Source: Forficula auricularia
Taxonomy: Eukaryota; Arthropoda; Insecta; Dermaptera; Forficulidae
Reading direction: 5' to 3'
DNA: 64,000 bases
Assembly: GCA_024734495.1 (NCBI GenBank)
Contig: JALMQS010000225.1
Coordinates: 14,418,096 to 14,482,095 of the forward strand
A program made the position numbers and the translations under genes. Below are positions 1 to 19,148 of this stretch, one piece after another; position 1 is the stretch's first letter; each line of letters starts with the position of its first letter. The notes beneath the pieces were generated by a model that had not been told where the DNA came from, ran no database searches, and was given only the letters and a program-made list of their open reading frames with translations.

Positions 1-159
1 GTGATTTTTTGGAATATGGGTAGAACGAGAGACCAGGGCGAGCTGAAAAAGATCATACCTAACATGTCCACTTGCCTCATCTTATATAAATTATAAATAC
101 CATGTTCATATTTCAGTGTATTCGGGGTAAAAATTAAAAACCTTATTAGGCAAGTGGTT

Positions 160-770
160 AAATATATGAGAAAAAGAACGCAATGCACCGTCTCCGCCAA
201 CCGGCCGGCAGAGCCCTCGTGCCCCTAGCCACAAGGAAGCCGCTCTTCTTCCTTAGGCTAATCCTGAGGAAGCAACGGACAACCTTCTGGTCCTCGTTCT
301 AGTCCATAGAGCCACCTCAAACCGGCCCTCAAAGACACATAGTCACCAGGCTCCCATTACCACCCCATTGTTCCATTTGAACAATGCGTCAAGCGACGAC
401 TTTCGGTAAGACACAAAACATGCAAGCACATGCAAGATGAACCTGGACCTCGATTTTTAGAAATCCGATCGAATCGGTCACTTCCCTTGTGACTCGTTCA
501 TGGGTCAAACAAATGGGTGGCGTCAATTTTAGCTCTCTTGAGGGTCTTAATACTAAAATAACCTTAATACTAAATTGGAGGGCACAAGATAGGGAAACAC
601 ATGACAAAATATCCCTAAGAGGCCTAAGGTAGACAATACCGCATTTGCTGTCTCCAGGAAGGAAACCAAAGGGAAGAGTGCAGGTCCCCAACACAGAGAG
701 AGTACATCGTTGGCATGGCATATTATCCCACCCTCCCTCTAAACTATATATCTCCTCAAGTGCATACTAC
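160..770. other. GC-richer unassigned block
   Basis: Base composition is clearly richer in G and C than the surrounding AT-rich DNA, with C-rich runs near 190-360. Short open frames exist on both strands but overlap each other and match nothing I recognise. It may be part of a retroelement or the edge of a diverged unit; no terminal repeats are visible because the window begins just upstream. Confidence 0.4.
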
Positions 771-2008
771 TTCTACCAAAACTGTGAATTTAATTTCAAT
801 AATTTTCTATCACATATTCTGAATCTCAGAATTAAATTTGATAATAAAATAGCTATGAATCCCATCGGTGGTCGAGGCGATGAAACCTGAAAATCCCTAA
901 GCAAAATTCTAATAAATTCTCACTTTGTGAAGATTCTCCAATGGTTCCCTTGTTGCTTCACTACAGATGAAGATGAAATGGGGATCTGAAAATTCCTAAG
1001 CTGATTTTATTTTACGTTAAAAATTGAATAATTATTATTGAAAAATGAAATGATTAGTGATTTTAATTTTTTTTTTGATTTTAAGAATTGCAAAAAATTG
1101 AAAACTAAAATAAAATGAAAATCAATTTAAGCTATATTTGAGATAAAATTGCATTTATGAAATATTTAATGTCCAAGTTATTTAATTTAAAATTTATTAA
1201 ATTATAATTGAAAGGAAAAACTTTAATTTAATATATGAAAATAAGTTAAGTATTACATTTACTGATTGTAGCTAGAGGGTGTGCTGTAAAAGAGAAAACA
1301 TATCCTAATTATTTGCCTACTATAATCTAGCTATGTAAAAATCCCTTTGAAAGTTTAACTAAATGCCATACTAAAAAAATATAATACTCATATTTGGTGC
1401 GCTGTAATGTGTCGAATGTGATAGAAGACAGCACCGAAACGTCGCCAAAGTGAAGTATCCATGAAAAAGAAGAGAAAAATAAAATTAGAAATTATATAAA
1501 TCAATATTATATATAATCTTATATGAGATGAAATAAAAATATGAAGATGAATGAAAATTTATCAATGAGATATTTACTCTAGTGTACCATTTTTGGAAAG
1601 AATTTTGAATAAAGAGCATTGAAATCTCTGAAATAAGGGGAATCTAATTTGTAACTCAAGAAGGGATAATTAAAAATAATTAAATCTTCACGACAATATT
1701 TTTGAAATTACGAAAGTAGATGGAATAAATACTAACCTCGTCGTTAAAAGAAAATGCTAAACTCGCAGGCAGCCGATGATCTCGTTGCTCAAGTGATTAT
1801 AACACCTTTAAGAAAATTATTGCAAAATTAGTATACTACATATAGGTATATCGAGAGAGGAACTTTTGAAATTAAACAATTTATAAATCAAATTGAATTT
1901 TTAATTTGAAAAGAGAAGAAAACACTCTAATGAGAAATTATTATATTCAAGAATTTATTTTGAAATTACTATTATAGAAATAAATATGGGTAGTAAATAG
2001 AAATATAC

Positions 2009-2184
2009 CTGAGAGACCCTGATGACAGACTGGGGTCATCTCGATGAAGCGTTGGCTTCTTCCTATAAAAATAAACAGCTATAAATTTAAAGGTATTTAT
2101 GTTTAGAAATATAATTTTTAAATTACCTGATTTGATCCAGAAGCGAATCCCTCGTTGGTAAATGATGAAGTCCAAATGGGGGAG
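2009..2184 (-). CDS. Candidate two-exon coding fragment, function unknown
   Basis: Two minus-strand segments are each bounded by a polypyrimidine-AG acceptor and a GT donor and join in frame. Exon 2,127-2,184 has acceptor TTTTTTCAG and donor GTAATT and encodes 19 codons plus one base, starting L-P-H-L-D-F. Exon 2,009-2,062 has acceptor TTTTTATAG and donor GTATAT and continues open for 17 codons, ending C-H-Q-G-L-S plus one base. A possible continuation in the same phase begins after the ACAG at about 3,398-3,401 in the other unit's copy, not in this one. I do not recognise the product. It sits in the direct duplication and could be a gene fragment or chance. Confidence 0.25.
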
Positions 2185-2815
2185 CTGAAAAATCCTAATT
2201 CTAATCTTCTATTTATTAAAAAAATTGAATAATTTCAAAAAAATTATAGAATGATTTTAATCTACTAATTTGATTAATTGCCAAAAATTTAAATTTGAAA
2301 ATTTATTTAGACTATGATTGAAGTTACTTTGATCTGAAATTAAATTTACTGAATATTTTATTTAAATTTTTTGAAAATTGGTTTAGAATATAATAATTAA
2401 ATAAAAACAAGAACTTTAAAATATAAAATGAATTTATTTTAAATTAAATATTAAAGTGTAATAATTGATTTTATCTAGAGGGGTAAGCTGTAAAAAAACA
2501 CTTAAAAATTAATAATATAAAAAAATGATATACTCAAGGTTGGCGAACTGTTAAAACGAAGAAGAAGAGCAGCGAGAGACATCAATGAAGTGGATGATCC
2601 ATGAAAGAGAAAATCGAAATAAGTTAGAAAATAAGAAATTGTATAAATGAATATTAAATGTGATGATAAGGGGGTTTAGATTAAAAAAAATTACTAATGA
2701 GAAATTTATTATACCAAATCATTGAACTCTCTAAGACAAGGGGAAGTTGATTTTTAAATCAAAGAGTTGCATAATTGATATTTGATTGATAAAACTGATC
2801 AACAAAGTTTTTTTG

Positions 2816-3256
2816 GATGGATTCCAGTAGACCTATTTTCGAAAAACAGCAATATTTGAAATCAAAATATTTTGTTAACGTAATAGAAAACAGCTTTCAA
2901 ATTACCACTTGTTTTTACCACAATTGTAACTCGAGTTATAACTAAAAAATTAAAGCTATGTGATTATAAAGGAAAAAAACATAGATAAAAACATATGGTT
3001 TTAGTCTTTAAGCTATAACTCGAGTTCTAATTGAGTTAAATTAAAGTGCTAATTTGAAAATCAAATAGGAAGCTGTTTTCTATTAGGTCAAATATTTTGA
3101 TTTCAAATATTGCTGTTTCATATCTTAAGGGACTCGAAAATAGGTCGAAATGGCCTTTTTCGTCATTTTGACCGATAATATCACAAAACTCTGACGTGTT
3201 GTAATAAATCAGGAAATTGTATGATAATCGGCGTATAAAACTCTACTGGAATCCAT
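2816..3256. mobile_element. Foldback (inverted-repeat) element
   Basis: The outer ends are inverted copies (TGGATTCCAGTAGA on the left, TCTACTGGAATCCA on the right), and the interior is a long imperfect palindrome around a centre near 3,000, including CAGCAATATTTGAAATC against GATTTCAAATATTGCTG. No open frame. A half copy lies at 10,745-11,011 and a decayed, spread copy at about 59,810-61,075. Confidence 0.7.
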
Positions 3257-3480
3257 TGTTAGGTTTAAGGGGGAAATTTTTGATAAACCTATATGAGAAG
3301 ATTTTTGAATTTTCCTATATTTTTTTTTAATTTTTCTAAAAAATTTATAAATATAATAAACTAGTAGGTAAGCATTCTGACCTCGGCGTTAAAATAGGAG
3401 GCTTAATCTCGCAGACAGCCGATGACCTCATCTGTCCAAATGACTTTGTCGTTGGCGATAACTAGAGAGGATTCCTGGGA

Positions 3481-4164
3481 AGTTGTTCACAAGAGTGGTG
3501 TCCCGTTGCCTTCCTCTGGATTTATTGAGATGTTTAGTATTTCCCTCATAGATGAAAATTATTCTGGAGCCATCCCGAGTAAACTCGAAGTCTATTAGAC
3601 ACTCCTTCCTTAAAAAAATAAATTAAAATTAATCAAAGATTTTGTCTATTTCACTATACTATAGAAATAAAGAAATATTTCCAATGAAATAATTTATATG
3701 TAATGTGAAAAGTGAAAAAGACGAAAGTATTTTTAAAATATTCAAAAAATATTAATTTATTGGAGGAAAATGAAAAACTTTGTAAAGCCTCAAACCTATT
3801 TACAATTTTTTTATGATACTTCATGAGAGTTCTTTAATAGGATGAATATTTAGAGTGATTGAGTGGTGTTTATCTTTCTCATCACGTATATTTAAATATT
3901 ACTGGCTAACCATTTGACGTACACAAATTACTATTATGGGGTTTATTAAAGTACATTAAATTCCTAACAAAAATCTTATATTTATGAAATCTCTAAAATC
4001 AAGGGCTTAAGAGTTATTATATATTATATTATGTATTATAGCAAATTAAAATATTTTTCAATATAAGAATTCAAGCCCAGTGAATTGCCGAAATAATAAT
4101 TTTTTGAATCAAAAAATATTGAATTTGGTTGATGACTCGGATTTCGATAAAAATTTTCACACTC
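3481..4164. other. AT-rich stretch, nothing recognised
   Basis: Low-complexity AT-rich sequence between the duplicated unit and the MITE. No open frame, splice-bounded segment or inverted repeat that I could support. Confidence 0.5.
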
Positions 4165-4167
4165 TTA

Positions 4168-4374
4168 GGGCCAGTTGTATGTCGGTTTGTAAAGTCTTTG
4201 TTAATGTTGACAAAGGGTAAAACCTTAGAATTCACATTGTGCCCACCCGGATGGCCAATCAGATGAAACGTACTTTCATTTGATTGGCCATCCCATCGAG
4301 CCTAGCTGAATTCTAAGGTTTTACCCTTTGTTAACTTTATCAAAGACTTCCAAACCATGACATACAACTGGCCC
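4168..4374. mobile_element. PIF/Harbinger-type MITE, copy 1
   Basis: A 207 bp near-perfect palindrome with terminal inverted repeats GGGCCAGTTGTATGTC and GACATACAACTGGCCC, flanked on both sides by the trinucleotide TTA (4,165-4,167 and 4,375-4,377). A 3 bp TWA target duplication and a GGGCC-type end are typical of PIF/Harbinger. No coding capacity. The same element occurs at 24,992-25,198 with the same length and the same TTA duplication. Confidence 0.85.
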
Positions 4375-4377
4375 TTA

Positions 4378-5710
4378 GTAGAGAGTCCCCTTTATATAAA
4401 AAACTACTAGTAATTTCAAAGAATGTTGTTTAGTTTCCCAGAAAAATTCCACATTACAAATAATAGTCCAATAAACACAGGGGTGGATCTCAATATGAAC
4501 TTTTGGGCTGCATCCCAGGGGTCTGTGGATATAACGGGCCTAATCTTAATTTTTTCCTATACCGTATACATCATTTTAGAAAACAATTTTTTGACAAAAT
4601 GGCAATTAAGTAGGCCCCCAAGTAGTGTTAGCCCCAGGGCTCCACAAATTCACGGTCCACTGAATAAACATGCATGAAAATATTTTATCAAATTGATTTC
4701 AAATTAATGAAAAATTTCATTATTTATTCAAAGGGTTAGTTAAAGAAAATAAAATAAAATAAAATGGGGGGACTTACATTGAAAGATGATGACTGGGAGA
4801 ATTCACTTTCATTTTCTCTCAGGCAGGGATAGAGAAAGTATAAACCAATACATTCTCTCTCTCCACTAGGTATTTGTATTTGCCTATAGAAAGAAGAAAT
4901 TAATATTAGAATTAAAGAGGACAAGATCTTATGTAGAGAAATAATAAGGAAAGCTAGAATTAAGTTAGGGCTTGCATACACACACACATTCACTAATAGT
5001 AATAGTAACTAATAACATGGCTTAATACCTTCGAATTTCGATCTTTCTCTTTGATTAATTTTATTAAAATTTCACAATAGTTAGGAAAAATTCAAAAGCT
5101 AAACTTTTCAAAGATTATCTATCAAAAAATCGACTGGAAAATTAATCCAAATTATATTGACTTTTGGGAGCGGTATTAATGGCGACGGCTTAGAATATAA
5201 AATAAATCAACTCGGAAGGCTCGAATTGTTGAATTCAAATTCAAAGAATCAACGCAAAAAGTCTCTACAATTCAAAAATAGATTGTTGAAACAATGCAAA
5301 AATTCAAATTTAAAATACGATTTCGATATCAATGCCATAAATATATTAAGATTCATCTCATGCATATTACAAATGTAGATACAAATTTCTATAAGTTGCC
5401 CCGAAAAAATGAAATCTGGCTCAGAAAGCATTAGAAAAACAACCACATTTTCCAACAAATATATTAAACATGAATTGTTTATTAATTTTATACTTTATAT
5501 AGGAGGAAAATGAAAAAATTTTTCAAAGCCTCGACACGCCATTTGATGAATTGGCATTTTATTTATTTATTTATTTAGCCTGCGATTAGATTTTGGCTCG
5601 AAAGGTGAAACTTGGCGTTGAGTTTATTAAAACAAAATGTCGTGGCAGCTTTCAGCTCATAGATACAACCGTACGAGCTTTTCATAAAATAATTCATGTT
5701 TTTTTTTTTG
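4378..5710. other. Gene-poor stretch with one weak exon-like segment
   Basis: Mostly AT-rich DNA. On the minus strand, 4,778-4,883 is bounded by acceptor TTTCTATAG and donor GTAAGT and is open in two frames, so it could be an exon, but no homology is visible. The short ORFs at 5,157-5,378 (+) and 5,249-5,458 (-) overlap each other and look like chance. Confidence 0.3.
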
Positions 5711-6740
5711 TTTTTTTACCTTACCATACAAGATATGGTCAAGTATTGTAAAGGTGCATGGAAAAAGTGTTTTTTTCAAAATATCTCAAAAACGGCTGAA
5801 TCTCGCGTTGATTAAAAAAATTAGACGAAACCATGGCATTTCGGTCTACAAAACAGCCTTAATTAGTAAACATCAAAAAAATTATATTTTTCGAGATAAT
5901 AAATGTTTTGTCAAAATGTCTGTTAGTAGGTACGTTAGTCTGCTCGCTTCAAACAAAAATCAAAGAAAGGTGATATTTCTATCAAAAATAGTCTCATAAT
6001 TAAAGATATTATTAATTGCTAATGGGCCCACAATTGAGAAGGGGGCGCGGTTTCTTTCGTAAATAATTTTTAATTATTTTAATTCAATATTAGCTATAAG
6101 AGAGGACCAGGTGTGTGGTAAAGTCTATGGATGGCCACATCCAGTTTATTTAATAAGCAGAAAAGTATTTTTAATTATGAAGATTGATTGATGTGGCTAT
6201 CCACTTGAATTTACCATATACCCTGGCCCCTCTCTTATATTTAATATTTAATAAAATTATTTATAATCATGTAGAAAGGGGTTAGTTTATGCATTTTTAG
6301 ACTTCTGGGGGCTCACGGATTATGTATACAAAATTTGGTTGAGTTTGCTCAAATGGCATAGATTTTTAATTTTTAACTCTCCCCCCCCCCTCCAGCCCCT
6401 TAATTTCGGGTCGATATGCGCAAAATCTAATCAGCTCGTAATTTCAATGCATTAATACTACATGTGAAATTTGGTTTTTATATTTACTCTAGTTTTGAAC
6501 TAGCTCGTAGATAGAGAATTTGGTAACGCACAGACTAACAGACATTTTGACAAAACAATTATTATCTCAAAAAATATAATTTTTCGATTATTAAAGCTTT
6601 TTTGTAGATCGAAATGCCATGGTTTTCCCAATTTTTTTAATCAAAATAGTTTCAGGCGTTTTTGAGATATTTTGAAAAAAAAAACACTTTTTTTCATACG
6701 ATTACAATACTTGACTATACCCTGTAGCCAAAGTAAAAAA
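5711..6740. repeat. Head-to-head pair of the ACCATAC/GTATGGT interspersed repeat
   Basis: The left part (about 5,711-6,165) and the inverted right part (about 6,180-6,740) are copies of one interspersed repeat. The ends carry a TTTACCATA...TATGGTCAAGTATTGTAA module, and shared internal blocks include CTCAAAAACGGATGAAAC-like, GACATTTTGACAAAAC and CTATCCACTTGAATTTACC. Other copies are at 8,510-9,197 (-), 23,880-24,590 (+), 26,327-26,960 (+) and 49,048-49,107 (- fragment). No protein is encoded. Class unknown; a non-autonomous DNA element is likely. Confidence 0.65.
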
Positions 6741-6818
6741 ATAAAATTATACATAAATAATAATTTTAAATTATGGTTAGAATATAATGAAAATTCGAAA
6801 AGAATGGAAAAAACTCAC

Positions 6819-8297
6819 CTGTAAGACGCCAGGTTGGTATGTAAACGCACGTGAGTCCACATTGGCGCTCGCTCTTGCTGGAGAACCTCATTTGTGGCTT
6901 AGCGGGGTTTACATTTGCAGTCACAAGGGCTCAAGAAGCATAGGCTGAGAGTGGGAGTGGACCTTGGACCCTGCAACACAGAGGAATGGGTATTGTACAA
7001 AATACCTAATGGTTAAAAGGGAACTTTTATAAGCATTCGATTGACATCTTTATTGCAATTTAATCAAAACAAGTCTAATCTTGTTTCGAGGCTCTTTTTA
7101 TTAATAAAACTAAATATATGATAAATTCTAACTAACTAAAATACATATAATTCAAAAAAACTCTCTTTTAAGATATTCTTTATATACGATTGCTTTCTCA
7201 AGTTATTCGAATAAAAGCTTTGAAATATATATATTATACAATTTTAGTAAACTTAATATAAAAACAAATTTAGAAAAAATCATGAAATTATCTTTTTACT
7301 CAACTCGAATTGTTATGGATGATTTTTATTACATGTCAAGAAGGGTTGTTATAAGCCATCTCGGAAATATAATATAAAAATCATTTATTAGCCATTTGGA
7401 TTCGATAAAAGACAAATAATACTATATACAACGGAAAGCTCGAATATAATTTTTATTTTTATATCTCTCACAAAATTAAATTTATGAACAACTCCAAAAA
7501 TGATTTTATTGAAAAGAAATATTTAGAATTATCCAATGGGCGCATATAACAATCTCATGCTGATTATTGAAAAAAAAAATTAATTAAAATTATACATTTA
7601 GCAAGCTCATTATTTGAGGAATGCCTCTCTCATATCATTTTCATGACAAAATCGTTTTAAAAATTCAATATTTTTAAAATGAAAAGATCCTTTATGTCGA
7701 GTGAGGAAATCAAATGAGCTGGTCCTATATTTATTGAAAATAAATATATATTCCTATATAAGATAAAGGAGAGATGAGCTCGAGTCCATCTCACACACCC
7801 ATACATATAATATATAATAATTTAATATACTATAAGGCCTAAATCATTAATTTTATATTAAAAAAACAATTTTAACACTCACCAAACAGAAGAAATCACG
7901 AGATCTTTGCAGATTATTTGATGATTGAGCAAATTGTAGGAAATTTGTTTGGGAAGCTCTAACCTGTGGAGAAAAAAATGAGAATCGATTAAAATCTTAT
8001 TTATACTCCATGAATTTCACTTCATTTCATATCATATTAAGTATTAAGTATAAATTTTTATAAAAATCAATTGAAACTCACATAATATTAGAAAATTGTT
8101 CAATATTCACGAATTTTAACACGAGATGATTGTCACTAAATAATGGCGTCAGGGCATCAAGGGGGCGGGCGTCTGAGATTGATAGAAAAAAGAGGGGACG
8201 CAAAGAGTAATGATAATTAGCAATGGAGAAGGCAAGCGCCTGGCCAAGCCGGTCAAAGAGAATTATTTTAAGACAAGACAATGTTGAGTTCAAAGAG
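6819..8297 (-). CDS. Candidate three-exon gene fragment, function unknown
   Basis: Three consecutive minus-strand segments have good splice borders and matching phase. 8,082-8,297: acceptor TTTTTGAAG, donor GTGAGT, 71 codons containing D-R-L-G-Q-A-L-A and D-A-R-P-L-D-A-L. 7,883-7,963: acceptor CTCCACAG, donor GTGAGT. 6,819-6,970: acceptor TGTTGCAG, donor GTGAGT. Read through, the frame stays open until a TGA at 6,931-6,933; after that stop the third exon is open again to its donor. Either this is the true C-terminus with an intron in the 3' UTR, or the gene has one nonsense mutation. Leucine-rich but with no motif I can name. No start codon was found upstream. Confidence 0.35.
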
Positions 8298-8509
8298 CTT
8301 CAAAAATATAATTAATTAAATAAAATAAAATAATTTAATTATTTTTTTATGAATTATAGGGATAAAAAAAACATGGAAATCATTGTATAATTTATAATCT
8401 AAATTTTATTATAATTATAATTAATTACTTTATTTATTTTTCAATATAATAATTGAAGCCCAATGGATTGTTCAAATAATTTTTTGATTCAAAATTAATT
8501 CGTACGTTT

Positions 8510-9197
8510 TGATGTAGACATCACATGACTTTACCACTTCTGACTTGATCCTTCTCTCATATTTAATATTTAATAAAATTATTTATAATCATGTAGGGGG
8601 GGGGGGGGGGGTTAGTTTTAGCATGTTTAGACTACTGGGGGTCCACTGATTATGTATACAAAATTCCAGTTGAGTTTGGTACAAGGGCCAAGATTTTTAT
8701 TTTTTGACCCCCCCCTTACTAATTTTGATCTGAGAAAAAAAAATATTTTCGTTATTCAAGGCTCATTTTATAGTATATTTCATTTTTCTTGTTTTTTAGT
8801 TTGAAAATATTATAATTTTAATCCCCCCCCCCCCCCTTAATTTTGGGTCGATATGCACCAAAATCTAATCAGTTCTTAATCTCAATAGACCAAATCTACA
8901 TGTGAAATTTGGTTTGGATATTCACACTAGTTTTTGAGCTAGCTCGTCCACAAAAATTTGGTAAAGCACAGACTAACAAACAGACATTTTGACAAAACAG
9001 TTATTATTTCGAAAAATATAATTTTTCGATGTTCACTTATTAGGGCTTTTTTGAAGACCGAAATGCTATGGTTTCTCCCAATTTTTTAAATCAAAATAGT
9101 TTCAACCGTTTTTTTGATATTTCGAAAAAAAGAACCAAAAAAAATCACTTTTTTCATGCATAATTACAATATTTGACCTGTATGGTAGAATAAAAAC
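8510..9197 (-). repeat. ACCATAC/GTATGGT interspersed repeat, near full copy
   Basis: Same repeat as at 5,711-6,740, in minus orientation, ending at GACCTGTATGGTAGAATAAA. It contains long homopolymer runs (G at about 8,597-8,612, C at about 8,702 and 8,822) that are also present in the other copies. Confidence 0.7.
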
Positions 9198-10744
9198 ATT
9201 GAATTTAGTGGATGACTTTAATTTCGATAAAAATTTTCGAATTCACATGGAAGAGTTACCTTTATATAAAACTAGTAATAATTTTGAAAAATGTTTAGTT
9301 TTAACAGAAAAAATTACTAAATATTGAAATTAAAATACTTTCTAGTTGCTAAAATATTGATCTGAGCTAATTATATATAATGAACATTCTTTTAGGATAT
9401 TAAATTATGAAAATGATACTTCATGAGGGTTTTTTTTTATAAGTTGAATATTTAGAGCAATAGAGCAGTGGTTTAACTTTCTTACCACGTAAATTTATAA
9501 AAAACGGCTCTAAAGACTTTTTGTTAAATTGGTGTACTTATCAAGTGTTATAAATTATTAGTCTTATATAAAATTTTTACCTGAATTCAAAGTCTAAAAT
9601 AATATTAATATATTGCTTTTAACTAAAGCCAAGTAATATGTAAAGTAGTCTAGGAATGCTGTCCGCCTGTATGTATACAACCGATATACGCCTCTGGATC
9701 GTACTAGCCTACCCTACAGGCGTGCTTGTTAAATGAATATTTTTCATAATGTTTAAAATTTGACGGCCATCTCCCATGAGCTGATTTTTCGAAACCTTAA
9801 GTCTTAGAGCTATGAAATTCGAAACTTAAGCTCGATATAGGCTAGAAAATAGTTTCGCAAGGTTTTGGTTGAAATCGAGACAACGGAAGTTGACATTTAC
9901 ATGAAAGATTTTTAGTTTTTCGTGATTTTCTCTCTTTTAAAATTGGTGTACTAATCAAGTGTCATAAGCTGTTAGTCGTATATAAATTTTAATCCAATTG
10001 AAATAAATGAAGAGGGTGTAAATTAGGAGTGTCGCAAAATAATTATTTTAGTCGTTCATATCTTGTATACGGTAAATCGCAGAGCTTTGGGATTTTAAAC
10101 TATCTAGATTAGAGGATAAAAGAAGAACCTAAAGATTTTGGATAAAATCTAAGAACATGAAGTACGTGTTTACTTGAAGAATTTTGATATTTCGAAACTT
10201 CGTCTTTTTTCCGGTTTTTTCAAACCAGCTTGGGAAAACCCAAAATAAAGTAATCTGAATGAAGAAAATTGGAATGATGATTTCAAATGAGGGAGGAACT
10301 AATGTGAAAGTCATGTGGTGATTATTTTTTCTAATTTACACGGATTATAAAACTTTCTACTAAACATATCTTAAATCTGTATAAGATAAAAGTTTCTGAA
10401 TAATAAAACCAAACTCTACTTACTTGTGTGTTTTTTCTTAGTTTAAAATTTCTGAATGTATTGAAGGTTTTGTTAAAATTTTCAAATAACTATTTTAAGT
10501 GAGAAGTTTTGAGTTCTCAAAACACAAAATTTGTACAAAGCTTAGAATATTTTTAATATTAATTCTTTAGATCTTAATGGCAAATGAAGATAAGAAGGAG
10601 TTGGTTACCTTGCATTCTTCGTTGAACCTTTTAAACTCTGTAGAATGAGGAAATATCTTCCTAAACTTCGATTTCTAAAATAACACTGCCCAACAATGAA
10701 AATGCTTCGGGCTCAAAAATAGCTGATTCTTATGTATTTCCACC
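9198..10744. other. Gene-poor stretch with a diverged direct repeat
   Basis: No gene recognised. Two stretches near 9,520-9,600 and 9,938-10,010 share GGTGTACT(T/A)ATCAAGTGT followed by a similar TTAGTC(T/G)TATATAAA block, so a ~420 bp unit may be duplicated. The 61-codon minus-strand frame at 10,129-10,314 looks like chance. Confidence 0.4.
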
Positions 10745-11011
10745 TGCTGAATTCAAAAATCACCATAAAGATTACCGATTAGCTCTTGTTTTGGAGATAT
10801 AATCGATCAAAACGGTGAAAAAGACCATTTTGACCTATTTTCGAGTTCCGTTAGATATTAAACAACAATATTTGAGATCACAATATTTTGTTGAACTAAT
10901 AGAAAACAGCTTCCTCTTGGATTTACAAATTACCACTTGTTTGTAGCTCAATTAGAACTCGAGTTATAACTAAAAAACTAAAACTACGTGATTATAAAGG
11001 ATAATAAACAT
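10745..11011. repeat. Half copy of the 2.8-3.3 kb foldback
   Basis: Shares CCTATTTTCGAGTTCC, CAATATTTGAGATC and AACTCGAGTTATAACTAAA with one arm of the element at 2,816-3,256. The second arm is missing; a hammerhead-bearing foldback begins at 11,012 where the arm stops. Confidence 0.6.
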
Positions 11012-11157
11012 TAATAAAGTAAAGGGAGTGTAGTTTCAGAGTGAATGAAATAAAACTCAAAGAGGTGTATACAATCTCAATATATTTCGGATTATTAGTC
11101 CATCATCAGGAGCTTACAGGTTAAAAACTAATCTGTAAATTCCTGATGGACTAATAA
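11012..11157 (-). mobile_element. Truncated hammerhead foldback, AT-stem-III subfamily
   Basis: The left arm matches 12,979-13,082 (AATAAAGTAAAGGG at the end, then the hammerhead block). The right arm begins at about 11,125 (TCTGTAAATTCCTGATGG) but stops after CTAATAA, exactly where the CACTGGGC terminal repeat of the next element begins. The second arm was therefore lost or cut by that insertion. Confidence 0.65.
11073..11115 (-). ncRNA. Hammerhead ribozyme-like motif
   Basis: On the minus strand: stem I (AAGCTC with GAGATT, partly paired), core CTGATGA, one extra T, stem II GGA/TCC with loop CTAATAA, GAAA, short AT stem III, then T as the predicted cleavage position. All core bases are present. 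Confidence 0.6.
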
Positions 11158-11502
11158 CACTGGGCAACAAAAAAGGCAAGCTAAAAAACGACGATCTGAT
11201 GAAGGCACCACATTAATCTTTTCAGACACGACCATCTGTGAAGTATTATTCCAGCAATGTAGAACTCTTAGAATGTAACTAAAATTTGTAAAAAAATAAA
11301 ATGCACTTTCAATGTTGTTAGCATATGTAATTAAAATTAAAATGTATCTTTTTCTCTTGATCCGCCACCTACTGTATTTCACAGAAACTAGAGCTAAGAA
11401 AAAATTTTCATTGTCATATTCGTTTTTCTCAACCCAAAATTGGTAGGAATTGACTCATCAAGTGCTCGAAGCATTTAAAAATTATTTTTTTGTTGCCCAG
11501 TG
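11158..11502. mobile_element. MITE with CACTGGGCAACAAAA ends
   Basis: The ends CACTGGGCAACAAAAAA and TTTTTTGTTGCCCAGTG are perfect inverted repeats enclosing 345 bp without coding capacity. The right end is 62 bp upstream of the first tubulin coding exon, so it sits at the 3' end of the tubulin first intron. Superfamily not assigned; no clear target duplication. Confidence 0.7.
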
Positions 11503-11564
11503 AATCAAATGACATTCTAATAAATACTTTATTCAGAATTTGTATTTTCTTTTTGTTTTTTCAG

Positions 11565-19148
<7,584 letters not shown>

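Larger units (their letters stand above)
840..3460. repeat. Diverged direct duplication (two units)
   Basis: Unit A (about 840-1,850) and unit B (about 2,120-3,460) share several islands in the same order and orientation: a GCTGAAAA/TCTGAAAATTCC(T)AA island (about 960-1,000 and 2,180-2,205), a GTATCCATGAAAA/GATCCATGAAAG island (about 1,455 and 2,597) and an ACTCGCAGGCAGCCGATGA / TCTCGCAGACAGCCGATGA island (about 1,763 and 3,408). Unit B is interrupted by a foldback element at 2,816-3,256. Conserved islands separated by AT-rich filler suggest a duplicated exon set on the minus strand, now decayed in unit A. Confidence 0.45.

Noticed and set aside
389..890. Overlapping frames of 110 and 81 codons on opposite strands
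   Set aside because: They share the same DNA, have no recognisable motif and lie in an unassigned GC-rich block with no splice context.
1..11564. First (Met) exon and promoter of alpha-tubulin
   Set aside because: I looked for an ATG followed directly by a GT donor upstream but no candidate stood out, so none is reported.
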